Below, piece by piece: positions 27,599 through 36,505 of a stretch of DNA of 64,000 nucleotides. The stretch is from contig JAHDGJ010000009.1 of assembly GCA_020627705.1 (NCBI GenBank), forward strand, positions 49,841 through 113,840. The letters are read 5' to 3'. This stretch comes from Saprospiraceae bacterium. Lineage in GTDB: Bacteria; Bacteroidota; Bacteroidia; Chitinophagales; Saprospiraceae. The notes under the pieces were generated by a model, which had not been told where the DNA came from, made no database searches, and worked only from the letters and a program-made list of their open reading frames with translations. How positions within the stretch are numbered: position 1 is the stretch's first letter; every line of letters begins with the position of its first letter. The position numbers and the translations under genes are program-made.

Positions 27599-29479
27599 CT
27601 AGCTTAATTTAATAATGTGATCATCTTCTTCTACCTCATCACCAGAATTGAATAATATCTCAGCCACAGTCCCTTCTTTATCTGCAGTAATCGCATTAAT
27701 CACTTTCATGGCTTCGATGTAAGCTACCGTTTGTCCTTTTTCGACTCTATCTCCAATCTTTATGGCCGTCTCACTTGAATTTTTGGTAAGAAAAAATTTA
27801 CCCTCTAAAGGAGCGTCAATAAAAGTACCTGCATGGTTGTCAGAGCTTTTTGCATGCATTACATCAGGACTTAGTCCCAAGGATTTTTCCGAAGGATAAG
27901 AAATATCAACTTTATATTTTATTCCTTGAATCGTTAATTCTACCTCTTTAGGCAATGCTGTAGATGTGCCAATCGGTGCATTTTGAGTTTCTTGTCTCTT
28001 GGCCTTGTCTGCCAAAAAATCTTCTTTCGCTTTGCCAGATTTAAAAGCTTCGTATTGAGGTGGATGCATGGCATATTCTAAAAGCTCTTCATCGTCTTGA
28101 CCAAAATCCCAACCTTTCTCTTTCATTTTTTCTCTGTAGACATCAAGTTCATCTGGATAGAGATCTTGAGGTTTTCCTTCAAATTTTTCTCTGCCTTGAT
28201 CACCAGCAAGTTTTTGAAGGTCAGGATCAATCGGGCCTAATAATTGGCCGGATTTGCCCATCAACATTCCCCATGTATTTTCATCAAGCATCGACCATCT
28301 CTCTCTTCCTTTGATCATTTGAGAAATATTCATCAATGCAGCGTTCTTCACATATTGACTAAAAGGGGTAACCAGAGGAGGATAACCCATCATAGGCCAA
28401 ATAGTTTTGACTTCTTCAAACAATCGGATGAGAAGCTGGTCTTGGTTTAGAAGCTCTTTGTTGTTTTTGGTCAACCACTTGTTTATACTTTTTAAGTTTT
28501 TCTCAAGATCTGCCATTAACGATCCCATCATTCCACCTGGTAATCCAGGTCCAATGAGCAATGGATTCATAAACCTATTTTGCTTATTAATATAAAGCCC
28601 AAGGAAGTCATCAATAAACTCTTGAGATAAGCTTCGCACTGCCATATAGGCATTCATGTTGATGTCAGGAAGCGAAAATCCCGCATCTTTGAGCATTTCA
28701 TGGACTGTCAATAGGTCGGCATGACCCGTTCCCCAACTCAAAGGTTCCATACCGACATCTATTATATCTGCACCATTTCGGGCAGCTTCTAAAGAAGAAA
28801 CAACAGAAAACCCAGGGGTAGAATGCCCATGATATTGAACTAAAATATCAGGATGATTGGATTTTATACCTGCTACAATTTTTCCTACAGAAACTGGTCT
28901 TCCAATTCCTGCCATATCTTTGATGCAGATTTCTTTTGCGCCAAGATCAATATATTTTCCAGCTAAATCTATATAATAGTTCACGGTGTGCAAAGGAGAA
29001 TGTGTCAAGCTCAAGGCGGCTTGCGGAATCATGCCTCCTTCCGTGGCATATCTAAATGATAATTCTAGATTTTGTGGATTATTTAAACCATCAAATGATC
29101 TGCTGATGTCCGTACCTTGTTTTTTCTTAACTGCAAACATTAACCTTCTGACATCTGCTGGGACAGGGTGCATTCTGATTCCATTTAATCCTCTTTCTAA
29201 CATCTGGGTTTGGATACCAACATCGTTAAAAGCCTGAGTCCATTTTCGGACTGAGATGTTGGGGTTTTCACCAAACAACAAATTGATTTGTTCAAATCCT
29301 CCTCCATTTGTCTCCACACGTGCAAAACACCCCATATCAATAATGGGAGGGGCGACTCTTACCAGCTGATCCACTCTTGGGACATACTTGCCGGAAGATT
29401 GCCACATATCACGATATACTAATGCTAATTTTATGTCCTTTCCCAAACTATTGGATTTTTGTGATTCTTTTGACCTCAC
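27599..29479 (-). CDS. Na+-pump decarboxylase alpha subunit: divergent carboxyltransferase with biotin carrier
   Basis: 626 residues. Residues ~15-500 are a pyruvate-carboxylase/OadA-type TIM barrel and ~550-626 a biotin carrier with biotinyl Lys592 in EAMKV. Kept: the metal Asp in YRDMWQS, the carboxyl-carrying Lys in CIKDMAGIG, and HGHSTPG for the HxH metal pair. Changed: the usual RDAHQSLxATRMR is YRDMWQSSGKYVPR, and the usual WGGATFD is NGGGFEQ. These positions shape the substrate pocket, so the acid may not be oxaloacetate. It overlaps the gamma gene by 32 bases and precedes beta by one. Confidence 0.87.
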   Translation of the reverse strand: MRSKESQKSNSLGKDIKLALVYRDMWQSSGKYVPRVDQLVRVAPPIIDMGCFARVETNGGGFEQINLLFGENPNISVRKWTQAFNDVGIQTQMLERGLNGIRMHPVPADVRRLMFAVKKKQGTDISRSFDGLNNPQNLELSFRYATEGGMIPQAALSLTHSPLHTVNYYIDLAGKYIDLGAKEICIKDMAGIGRPVSVGKIVAGIKSNHPDILVQYHGHSTPGFSVVSSLEAARNGADIIDVGMEPLSWGTGHADLLTVHEMLKDAGFSLPDINMNAYMAVRSLSQEFIDDFLGLYINKQNRFMNPLLIGPGLPGGMMGSLMADLEKNLKSINKWLTKNNKELLNQDQLLIRLFEEVKTIWPMMGYPPLVTPFSQYVKNAALMNISQMIKGRERWSMLDENTWGMLMGKSGQLLGPIDPDLQKLAGDQGREKFEGKPQDLYPDELDVYREKMKEKGWDFGQDDEELLEYAMHPPQYEAFKSGKAKEDFLADKAKRQETQNAPIGTSTALPKEVELTIQGIKYKVDISYPSEKSLGLSPDVMHAKSSDNHAGTFIDAPLEGKFFLTKNSSETAIKIGDRVEKGQTVAYIEAMKVINAITADKEGTVAEILFNSGDEVEEDDHIIKLS

Positions 29480-29693
29480 CTTTTCCGTTGGTCAATGTGC
29501 TAATCGCTTTTTTCGCAATGGCGGTATGCAGTTCTAAGGTAGCGTCTGATTTTTCTTCCACTTTCTCTGGAGACCAAGAGTTGACCATTAGGATTAATAT
29601 TCGACCCGTTAGTGCTACACACGCAAGAATGACAAAGACGGTAGCCATTCCAATCATTAAAAGATACATTGCGTTGCTTATAGTGGTTTCCAT
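29448..29693 (-). CDS. Na+-pump decarboxylase gamma subunit
   Basis: 81 residues: short periplasmic start, one transmembrane helix (about 8-32: YLLMIGMATVFVILACVALTGRILI), then a charged cytoplasmic tail, matching the OadG layout (PF04277). The gamma subunit anchors alpha to beta and helps assembly; in classical pumps its C-terminus binds zinc through His residues, of which only one (LELHTAIAKK) is evident here. First gene of the operon; the 32-base overlap into alpha implies coupled translation. Confidence 0.85.
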   Translation of the reverse strand: METTISNAMYLLMIGMATVFVILACVALTGRILILMVNSWSPEKVEEKSDATLELHTAIAKKAISTLTNGKGEVKRITKIQ

Positions 29694-29782
29694 TTTTTAA
29701 CTGTCAGGGCATAAACTTAAGGAATAAAAAGACAACTGTTGTGCCGAATTGCGTGGCAAAATAATGTGAAAATTGCAATAGC

Positions 29783-29790
29783 TATATTTG
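29783..29790 (+). promoter_or_regulatory. Bacteroidota -7 promoter element for aspartate kinase
   Basis: TATATTTG matches TAnnTTTG, 20 bases before the TTG start codon, so the leader is only about 15 bases. Confidence 0.5.
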
Positions 29791-29810
29791 CCAAATAAAA
29801 GCAAAGAAAA

Positions 29811-31106
29811 TTGGCTTTAGAAGTATATAAATTTGGTGGAGCCAGCGTAAAGGATGCTCCTGGTGTAGAAAATGTAAGTCACATAATTCAATCCAATCAG
29901 GTTGAAAAACTAGTAGTAGTGGTTTCGGCTACAGGTAAGACTACCAACGCCCTCCAACAAGTGGTACAGGATTATTTCGATAAAGAAAAAGACCCCTTTG
30001 TTAAACTAAACGAAGTAAAAAACGATCATTTAAACTTGGTCAAGTCCTTGTTCCCCAACAATAGAGCTGCTGTCGAAGATGTGATGGACGCATTCGTCGA
30101 AATCGAATGGATGTTGGAAGACGATCAAGGCGATCCTTACGATTATTTTTATGATCAGGTAGTCAGTGTTGGAGAGGTAGTTTCCAGTAAAATTGTCCAA
30201 TATTATTTAAACACTTTGGGACTAAACGCAGTCTGGTTAGATGTAAGAGATGTGCTGCTTACAGATAATACGTATCGAGAGGCTAAGGTAGATTGGAAGG
30301 AAACAGAGCGAAGAATTTTTCAAAAGTGTACCGTTCTTTTTGAAACACACCATATTGTGGTAACGCAAGGTTTTATTGGATCTTCAAGCGAAAACTTCAC
30401 CACAACTCTGGGCCGAGAGGGATCGGATTTTTCAGCTTCGATTTTTGCATATTGCCTTTCGGCGAAAGCCTTGACTATCTGGAAAGATGTCGCGGGCGTC
30501 CTTACGGCAGATCCGCGTCTTTTTCAAAATCCAAGCAAACTAGATCGGTTGAGTTATCGAGAGGCTATCGAAATGACTTACTATGGAGCGAAGGTAATTC
30601 ACCCCAAAACCATAAAGCCAGTCCAAAACAAATCGATTCCTCTTTATGTAAAATCATTTAAAGAACCCAAGGCTTTGGGTACCTTGATTGATGAGTATGT
30701 CTCAGAGTCTTATCCACCAATTGTGGTCTTCGAACATGCACAATGTTTGTTACGTATTGCAACCAGAGATTTTTCATTTGTTGCTGAAGAGCACTTAAGT
30801 CTAATATTCGAAAAAATAGCCAAACATCGAGTAAAGGTCAAAATGATGAAAAATACAGCGGTCAGTTTTATTCTTTCAGTCGATGATGACCCAATAAAAG
30901 TAAAGGCCTTATTTGAAGGATTAAATGCTCAGTTTAACGTGTCAAAAGAAAGTGGCTTGGAGCTGTTAACCATTCGACACTACAATGAAGAAACGATAAA
31001 AAGTCTGACCAGTTCTAGGGTGATTCTTTTTGAAGAACGCCTCCCAAATACCATCCAGATGGTGGTAAAGCCAATAGATACCTTGAAACTAAAGGACGAA
31101 GTCTAG
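29811..31106 (+). CDS. Aspartate kinase (monofunctional)
   Basis: 431 residues. KFGGASV at 7-13 is the kinase signature; VVVVSATGKTTNAL and TLGREGSDFSASIFA form the ATP/aspartate site. It phosphorylates aspartate, the first step to lysine, threonine and methionine. The C-terminal ~130 residues should hold two ACT domains for feedback control, and the sequence there is divergent but about the right length. It starts with TTG, 20 bases after a promoter element. dapF, a later lysine-pathway gene, is also in this window (61.6 kb) but is not linked in an operon. Confidence 0.93.
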   Translation: MALEVYKFGGASVKDAPGVENVSHIIQSNQVEKLVVVVSATGKTTNALQQVVQDYFDKEKDPFVKLNEVKNDHLNLVKSLFPNNRAAVEDVMDAFVEIEWMLEDDQGDPYDYFYDQVVSVGEVVSSKIVQYYLNTLGLNAVWLDVRDVLLTDNTYREAKVDWKETERRIFQKCTVLFETHHIVVTQGFIGSSSENFTTTLGREGSDFSASIFAYCLSAKALTIWKDVAGVLTADPRLFQNPSKLDRLSYREAIEMTYYGAKVIHPKTIKPVQNKSIPLYVKSFKEPKALGTLIDEYVSESYPPIVVFEHAQCLLRIATRDFSFVAEEHLSLIFEKIAKHRVKVKMMKNTAVSFILSVDDDPIKVKALFEGLNAQFNVSKESGLELLTIRHYNEETIKSLTSSRVILFEERLPNTIQMVVKPIDTLKLKDEV

Positions 31107-31426
31107 AGCAATCGCTCCAGAAACATCATAAGGCTTTTCTCCAATTTGGAGTATTCTCCATCGGTATCAAATAACTCAGAAATGGACGCGAGCAGTTCTG
31201 CCTTTTGTTCTGCAGTAGGATAATATAGCCCTTTGTGATCTAGAATAATTTGGAGTTTTTCAAAATCCGAGGCTTCGTGGTAGACTGCTTCGATCTTTTC
31301 TAACTGCTCTTTTGAAACAAGCTTTAAGATCATGGATTTTTCCTCATCCGAAAATTCCAAATCCGCATAACTTGCGTAAATCAATAAGTACGCATTGAAC
31401 TCTGAATAATTCCAATTGTGATCCAT
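31103..31426 (-). CDS. Small helical protein with TerB-like pattern
   Basis: 107 residues, all-helical, acidic, no signal or membrane segment. SYADLEFSDEEKSMI and ELFDTDGEYSKLEKSLMMFL resemble the paired acidic motifs of the TerB fold (metal-binding helical bundle). The similarity is by eye and weak. Its stop overlaps the stop of the convergent aspartate kinase by four bases, and it lies 10 bases upstream of KBL on the same strand... in fact downstream in transcription order (tdh-kbl-this gene), so it may be the last gene of that operon. Confidence 0.6.
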   Translation of the reverse strand: MDHNWNYSEFNAYLLIYASYADLEFSDEEKSMILKLVSKEQLEKIEAVYHEASDFEKLQIILDHKGLYYPTAEQKAELLASISELFDTDGEYSKLEKSLMMFLERLL

Positions 31427-31436
31427 AATTATTGAT

Positions 31437-32630
31437 TTAAATAACCTTTAACTCCTTGCCGATCTTTGTAAATGCTTCAATGGCCTTTTCGAGGTGATGT
31501 TGCTCATGTCCAGCAGAAACTTGCACACGTATTCTGGCTTTTTCTTTAGGAACTACAGGATAATAAAAGCCAATTACATAGATGCCTTCTTCTAAAAGTT
31601 TGTTTGACATTTTTTGAGAAAGTACCGCATCATACAGCATAACGGGTACAATAGCATGTGTGCCCTCGATGATATCAAATCCAGCCTCTGTCATACCTTT
31701 TCTGAAAAAAGCTGTATTGTATTCTAATTTATCTCTTAAGGCAGTAGAAGAATTTAGTACATCTAATACTTTTAAGCTTGCACCAACAATTGATGGGGCT
31801 AGGGTATTTGAGAACAAATAGGGACGTGATCTTTGCCTCAGCATTTCAATGATCTCCTTTTTTCCCGCTGTAAAACCTCCAGATGCACCACCCAAGGCTT
31901 TTCCAAAAGTACCAGTGATAATGTCTGGTCTTCCAAATGCGCCGCAATGTTCGGCACTGCCTCTTCCTTTGGCTCCCACAAATCCAGTGGCATGACAATC
32001 ATCAACCATAACCATTGCTTCGTATTTTTCTCCAAGATCACAGATTTTGTCAATTTGAGCAATTACGCCATCCATAGAAAATACCCCATCCGTGGCAATC
32101 ATTATTCTTCTTGCACCTTGAGCTTTTGCTTCAATTAATTTTGCTTCAAGGTCCTCCATATCATTGCTTCGATAACGATATCTTTTAGCCTTGCAAAGAC
32201 GTATACCATCTATTATTGAAGCATGATTTAGCGCATCAGAGATGATAGCATCTTCGGCATTAAGTATAGGTTCAAATAATCCGCCATTGGCATCAAAAGC
32301 AGCTGCATAAAGAATGGCATCCTCCGCACCAACGAATTTTGCTATTTTTTCTTCAAGTTCCTTATGGATGTCTTGAGTACCACAAATAAAACGAACGGAA
32401 GATAAGCCGAATCCACGTTGATCTATAGTGCTTTTTGCCGCCTGAATGACCTCTGGATTTGAAGAGAGTCCTAAGTAATTATTGGCACAAAAATTAATTA
32501 CTTCACCCCCTGCATTGGTTGTAATATCGGCGGCTTGGGCAGAGGTAATTACACGTTCTTCCTTAAAAAGTCCTTCTGCTTTTATTTGATCTAACTCCGC
32601 TTGAAGTTGGGTTTTTACTTGTGAAAACAT
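31437..32630 (-). CDS. kbl: 2-amino-3-ketobutyrate CoA ligase (glycine C-acetyltransferase)
   Basis: 397-residue PLP enzyme of the alpha-oxoamine synthase family. It converts 2-amino-3-oxobutyrate and CoA to glycine and acetyl-CoA. PLP Lys244 sits in [24 protein letters not shown] holds the ring-binding Asp and His, and [12 protein letters not shown] the substrate loop. The GKALGG motif separates it from serine palmitoyltransferase, a relative encoded at 50.7 kb. It starts three bases after the threonine dehydrogenase stop, so the two form the complete threonine-to-glycine pathway. Confidence 0.95.
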   Translation of the reverse strand: MFSQVKTQLQAELDQIKAEGLFKEERVITSAQAADITTNAGGEVINFCANNYLGLSSNPEVIQAAKSTIDQRGFGLSSVRFICGTQDIHKELEEKIAKFVGAEDAILYAAAFDANGGLFEPILNAEDAIISDALNHASIIDGIRLCKAKRYRYRSNDMEDLEAKLIEAKAQGARRIMIATDGVFSMDGVIAQIDKICDLGEKYEAMVMVDDCHATGFVGAKGRGSAEHCGAFGRPDIITGTFGKALGGASGGFTAGKKEIIEMLRQRSRPYLFSNTLAPSIVGASLKVLDVLNSSTALRDKLEYNTAFFRKGMTEAGFDIIEGTHAIVPVMLYDAVLSQKMSNKLLEEGIYVIGFYYPVVPKEKARIRVQVSAGHEQHHLEKAIEAFTKIGKELKVI

Positions 32631-32633
32631 GGG

Positions 32634-33575
32634 TTAATTTTTTGAAGATAATTTAGATAACATGTCTTTGGTCATGGTGTCAAGGTTATATTGTGGCGAC
32701 CAATTCCAATCATTCCTTGCCTTAGAATCATCTATGCTTTCTGACCAAGAGGCCGCAATGGCTTGCCTAAAATCAGGTTTGTATTCAATAGTGAAATCAG
32801 GAATGTGTTTTTGGATGGAAGCAGCTATTTCTTTGGGTGTAAAACTCATTCCCGACAAATTGTATCCATAACGTAACTTAATGGATTCTTTTGGAGCTGC
32901 CATTAAGTTAATCGTGCCGTTTATAACATCCGGCATGTAAATCATAGGGAGCCGGGTGTCAGCTTCTAGGAAGCATTCGTAATGTTTTTGCTTTAGGGCC
33001 GCGTGATAAATTTCTACAGCATAATCTGTGGTCCCTCCTTCAGGAATGGATTGCCATCCTATCACTCCTGGGTATCTTATAGATCTAATATCCAGACCGT
33101 GTTTTTTATGAAAATAATTACACCACAGTTCTCCACTTGTTTTGCTCATACCATATACAGTCTCTGGCAATAGCGGTACATCTTGCGGAGTATTAATTTG
33201 TGGTGTAGTATTTCCAAATACAGCAATGGTACTAGGAAAAAATAGTTTATCAATCTTGTTTTTTACGGCAAGTTTCAAAACTCCAAGTAATCCGTTGAGA
33301 TTGATGTTCCAAGTAAAACTCGGATTTCGCTCTCCATTGGCAGAAAGGATTGCTGCCAAGTGGTATATTTCTGTAATCTGATATTTTTCTATTAAGGATT
33401 GAAGCCGTTCGGTATTTAATATATCCAGATATTCAAACAACCCTAAGTCTTCAATGGCACTGTTTATGTCCGTTGCTAATACGGAATCAGCACCGTATTT
33501 TAAACGAAGGGCCTCTGTGAGCACTCTACCTAGCTGTCCTGCAGCGCCAGTTATTAAAATCCTTGGTTGGGTCAT
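32634..33575 (-). CDS. L-threonine 3-dehydrogenase, SDR (epimerase-like) type
   Basis: 313 residues from ATG 33575. ILITGAAGQLGRVL is the NAD-binding loop; the catalytic Tyr-x-x-x-Lys is YGMSKTSGE. This extended-SDR form, as in animals and some bacteria, oxidises L-threonine to 2-amino-3-oxobutyrate, which the next gene uses. The upstream TTG at 33587 would add four residues but lies inside a promoter element, so ATG 33575 is the better start. The upstream leader is then only about five bases. It belongs to the tdh-kbl operon. Confidence 0.93.
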   Translation of the reverse strand: MTQPRILITGAAGQLGRVLTEALRLKYGADSVLATDINSAIEDLGLFEYLDILNTERLQSLIEKYQITEIYHLAAILSANGERNPSFTWNINLNGLLGVLKLAVKNKIDKLFFPSTIAVFGNTTPQINTPQDVPLLPETVYGMSKTSGELWCNYFHKKHGLDIRSIRYPGVIGWQSIPEGGTTDYAVEIYHAALKQKHYECFLEADTRLPMIYMPDVINGTINLMAAPKESIKLRYGYNLSGMSFTPKEIAASIQKHIPDFTIEYKPDFRQAIAASWSESIDDSKARNDWNWSPQYNLDTMTKDMLSKLSSKN

Positions 33576-33584
33576 ATACGTTGG

Positions 33585-33592
33585 CAAATTTA
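33585..33592 (-). promoter_or_regulatory. Bacteroidota -7 element before threonine dehydrogenase
   Basis: On the minus strand TAAATTTG followed by nine bases and ATG. This spacing gives a very short leader (about five bases) and rules out the upstream TTG start. Confidence 0.5.
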
Positions 33593-33611
33593 CGCCATAA
33601 GCTGTGTTGGA

Positions 33612-34058
33612 CTATAAGAAAGCAGGGATTTCATCAAGAATTTTAATTTTCTTTTCAGCATAATTTATGGCATACGAAATGTGTGTTGTCCCGTTGCTAA
33701 TAAGTAGAAACGGAGATTTCAAATTCAAATTGTAGCGACTGATTTGGTCAAAGGTTTGTTGATGAATCTTTATTTTATGTGATTTGCATTCGATCAACAA
33801 ATAAGGATTGAAGCTCCGATCAAATGCTACAATATCATATCTCCTTTTTATCCCGTTTACCAGAAGTTGTTTTTCGACTTGTATGAGGGCAGGGCGATAG
33901 TTTTTTTCGGAAATTAAATATTGAATCAGTAATTGCCGCGTGAGTTCTTCTGGCAAGAGAATAACATACTTCTTTCGAATGGGATCAAAAACATAGGATT
34001 TAGATCCAATGTTTTCAATTCGGAGTTGGTCCTTGTATTGTAATAGATTAATGCTCAA
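33612..34058 (-). CDS. HsdR N-terminal-like nuclease-fold protein (orphan)
   Basis: 148 residues, TTG start. PD-(D/E)xK nuclease core as in HSDR_N (PF13588): RRYDIVAFDRS then YLLIECKSHKIKI, with the acidic Asp and the Glu-x-Lys pair present. There is no HsdM or HsdS beside it, and the protein is far shorter than an HsdR, so it is a stand-alone domain common in Bacteroidota. Its substrate (DNA or RNA) is unknown. It lies downstream of the lipoprotein at 34074 on the same strand, 15 bases away. Confidence 0.8.
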   Translation of the reverse strand: MSINLLQYKDQLRIENIGSKSYVFDPIRKKYVILLPEELTRQLLIQYLISEKNYRPALIQVEKQLLVNGIKRRYDIVAFDRSFNPYLLIECKSHKIKIHQQTFDQISRYNLNLKSPFLLISNGTTHISYAINYAEKKIKILDEIPAFL

Positions 34059-34073
34059 TATTATTAACTAGGA

Positions 34074-34637
34074 CTACTCAACCTTATTACCATTTTTATA
34101 AGTATAGCTCAAAATAACCTCTCCTTCTTCGTTATAGTACTCCATTTTACCATGTTGTACACCATTTTTGAATTCAACAAGTTCTTGAATTTTACCAATG
34201 TTTCGACCGCTTTCGAAATAGCTTTTCATTTCTCCATCCAATTTTCCGTTAGAGTAGTTGGATTCCTTTAACGGTCTTCCATTTTTATATTCGCCATAAC
34301 TTCCGTTTAACTGACCATTGTTATAATTGGCAAGAAGTTCGATTTGACTCCTTTTGTTGAATTCTACATGCGGGCCGGTTTTAGTATTGTTTGAAAAAGT
34401 GGTCATTGACTTAATTTTACCATCTGGATAGTACGTCAGCCATGTTCCGTTCATCATCCCATTAGAAACAAATCCTACTTCGGAAGTATAACCCTCCATC
34501 GTTTTTTGAGCCTGAGTAACTCCATTGCCTAATTCGATTAATTCATACCCTTCTAAGTTGACTTTTGTAGGCGTGTTACTGCTAGGAGCACAAGAAAAGA
34601 GGACAAACGACAGCAAAGAAATAATAATAATTCTCAT
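34074..34637 (-). CDS. YwqK/MORN-like repeat lipoprotein
   Basis: 187 residues. A lipobox (LLSFVLFSCAP) shows export and lipid anchoring. The body has about five tandem units with Y/G patterns: LTYYPDGKIKSMTTFSNNT, KRSQIELLANYNNGQLN, YGEYKNGRPLKESNYSN, EMKSYFESGRN, HGKMEYYNEEGEVIL. These match the repeat found in proteins called YwqK-type antitoxins and in MORN proteins. In a Bacteroidota lipoprotein the antitoxin label is not warranted; no toxin gene is adjacent. Has its own promoter element at 34662-34669. Confidence 0.85.
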   Translation of the reverse strand: MRIIIISLLSFVLFSCAPSSNTPTKVNLEGYELIELGNGVTQAQKTMEGYTSEVGFVSNGMMNGTWLTYYPDGKIKSMTTFSNNTKTGPHVEFNKRSQIELLANYNNGQLNGSYGEYKNGRPLKESNYSNGKLDGEMKSYFESGRNIGKIQELVEFKNGVQHGKMEYYNEEGEVILSYTYKNGNKVE

Positions 34638-34661
34638 AATAAAATTGTTAATCTAAGATTC

Positions 34662-34669
34662 CAAAATTA
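34662..34669 (-). promoter_or_regulatory. Bacteroidota -7 promoter element
   Basis: On the minus strand TAATTTTG, 24 bases before the ATG of the repeat lipoprotein. Confidence 0.5.
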
Positions 34670-34707
34670 ATGGATTAGCCTAATTTCGCCAAACCAATCC
34701 AAAGCAT

Positions 34708-36336
34708 ATGGGCAACAAAGAAATAGCGAATGAATTTCAATTTTTGGGCAAAATCATGGAATTGCATGGAGAGAATCCTTTTAAAACGCGAGCCTACAGT
34801 GCCGCATATATTCAAATAAGGAAGATGCCTCATCCTTTAGCCGATATGTCGCAGGAAGAAATTTCCAATATGCAGGGAATAGGAAAAGCCATTTCAGAAA
34901 AAATTCAAGAGCTTCTTTCGACCGGTGAAATAAAAACGTTAGAACGGTTTAAAGAAATGACTCCCGTAGGGATACAGAATCTTTTACGAGTTAAAGGCCT
35001 GGGGCCCAAAAAAGTCCGGTTGGTCTGGGATGAACTGGGTGTTGAAAGTCCAGGAGAACTATTATATGCATGTAAAGAAAATCGATTGGTTGAACTCAAA
35101 GGGTTTGGCTTAAAAACACAAGACCAATTGCTGGCCCAGTTGGAATATTTTATGTCCTCCGAAGGCAAATTACTATGGTCTACGGCTGAAGAATTAACTG
35201 CACGACTCATTGGTCAACTTGAAGCTAAGTGCAGCGGACGTTTTGTGGCTACTGGAGAAATTAAGCGGCTCATGCCCATCGTGGAGCAAGTTGAAATATT
35301 ATCAGATACAGATTACTCTGATGAAGAACTGGCTGATCACGTAGAAGGCCTTTTTTATGATCCAGAAAAAGAAGAACTAAGTTTCGAAGGGATCAATATA
35401 AATATCTTAAAAACGGAAGCGGATAATTTTGCATTGGATTTATTGGAGAGTTCTTCTACCGGTGAATTTTTGGATGCTCTTGGTAATTACTCCTCCGCTT
35501 CAACAGAAGAAGAAATTTTTGAATATTTAGATTTACCCTTTGTCTCTTCAGAATTTAGAGACTCTTCTTACGCCATCGAGGATGAAGTCCTTGATGCTTT
35601 GGATGATGTGATCAAAGAGCAAGAGATCAAGGGTGTGATACACAATCACTCGACCTATAGCGATGGGGTTAATAGTTTGTCACAAATGGCCGAGGCTTGC
35701 ATAGCCTTAGGGTACAAATATTTAGTGATTTCTGACCATTCACAGTCTGCTTTTTATGCCAATGGATTAAAGGAAGATAGACTTTATCAGCAATGGGAGG
35801 AGATTGATCAATTAAACAAAGGATATGCTGATTTTAAAATTTACAAAAGCATAGAATCAGATATTTTGAATAACGGTGCATTGGATTATCCGGATGACTT
35901 ACTATCAAAATTTGATTTGATCATTGCCTCTATACATTCCAACTTAAAAATGGATAAAACCAAGGCCACCCAAAGATTACTTACAGCCATTGAAAATCCT
36001 TATACCAGGATATTGGGACATCCTACTGGCAGATTGCTTTTGTCTAGGCAAGGGTATCCTTTGGATTTTGAAAAAGTAATTGATGCATGTGCACAAAACA
36101 ATGTGGTTATAGAGCTTAATGCAAATCCCAGTAGGCTAGACCTTGATTACGAGTGGATACCATACGCTGTAAGAAAGGGAGTGCTTATTTCGATCAATCC
36201 AGATGCACATAGTATAAAAGGTATTGAAGATATACGATATGGAGTAAATGTGGCTAGAAAGGCATTTTTACAACGCAACGACTGTTTGAATGTCCTTACA
36301 AGAAGTCAATTTGAAGACTGGATTAAAGAAAAATAG
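34708..36336 (+). CDS. PolX-family HhH/PHP protein with degenerate polymerase domain
   Basis: 542 residues with the layout of bacterial DNA polymerase X: 8-kDa-like helical domain (1-~75), helix-hairpin-helix units (NMQGIGKAI at 54-62, RVKGLGPKK at 94-102), a palm-like region (~150-240), and a PHP domain from about 307. PHP metal ligands look intact: HNH at 312-314, D343/H344, E383, H410, H438 and DAH near the end. In the palm, the usual GSxRRxxE...DIDIL is ATGEIKRLMPIVEQVEIL (181-198), lacking the catalytic aspartates. So it probably is a 3'-5' exonuclease or phosphoesterase and not a polymerase. Confidence 0.87.
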   Translation: MGNKEIANEFQFLGKIMELHGENPFKTRAYSAAYIQIRKMPHPLADMSQEEISNMQGIGKAISEKIQELLSTGEIKTLERFKEMTPVGIQNLLRVKGLGPKKVRLVWDELGVESPGELLYACKENRLVELKGFGLKTQDQLLAQLEYFMSSEGKLLWSTAEELTARLIGQLEAKCSGRFVATGEIKRLMPIVEQVEILSDTDYSDEELADHVEGLFYDPEKEELSFEGININILKTEADNFALDLLESSSTGEFLDALGNYSSASTEEEIFEYLDLPFVSSEFRDSSYAIEDEVLDALDDVIKEQEIKGVIHNHSTYSDGVNSLSQMAEACIALGYKYLVISDHSQSAFYANGLKEDRLYQQWEEIDQLNKGYADFKIYKSIESDILNNGALDYPDDLLSKFDLIIASIHSNLKMDKTKATQRLLTAIENPYTRILGHPTGRLLLSRQGYPLDFEKVIDACAQNNVVIELNANPSRLDLDYEWIPYAVRKGVLISINPDAHSIKGIEDIRYGVNVARKAFLQRNDCLNVLTRSQFEDWIKEK

Positions 36337-36460
36337 CATTGATCTTTTACATTATATTAATCTATATATGTAAATTGCGTCGCTTTAAAGGCTTAGATCT
36401 TGTTCTTGTTAATGCGTTGTTAACCATTGCAAACAACTAGATTAGAAGGCAGAGTCAATG

Positions 36461-36468
36461 TATTTTTG
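36461..36468 (+). promoter_or_regulatory. Bacteroidota -7 promoter element
   Basis: TATTTTTG matches TAnnTTTG, 37 bases before the GTG start of the DUF1573 gene. Confidence 0.45.
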
Positions 36469-36505
36469 AAGTATTAAATTAATATTCATCATTAAATTTT
36501 ATAAA

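Noticed and set aside
33612-34058. Remnant of a type I restriction system
   Set aside because: No HsdM, HsdS or helicase domain nearby, and the single domain is intact, so it is a stand-alone protein and not a broken HsdR.
34074-34637. Antitoxin of a toxin-antitoxin system (YwqK family name)
   Set aside because: The protein has a lipobox and no toxin neighbour; only the repeat unit is shared.
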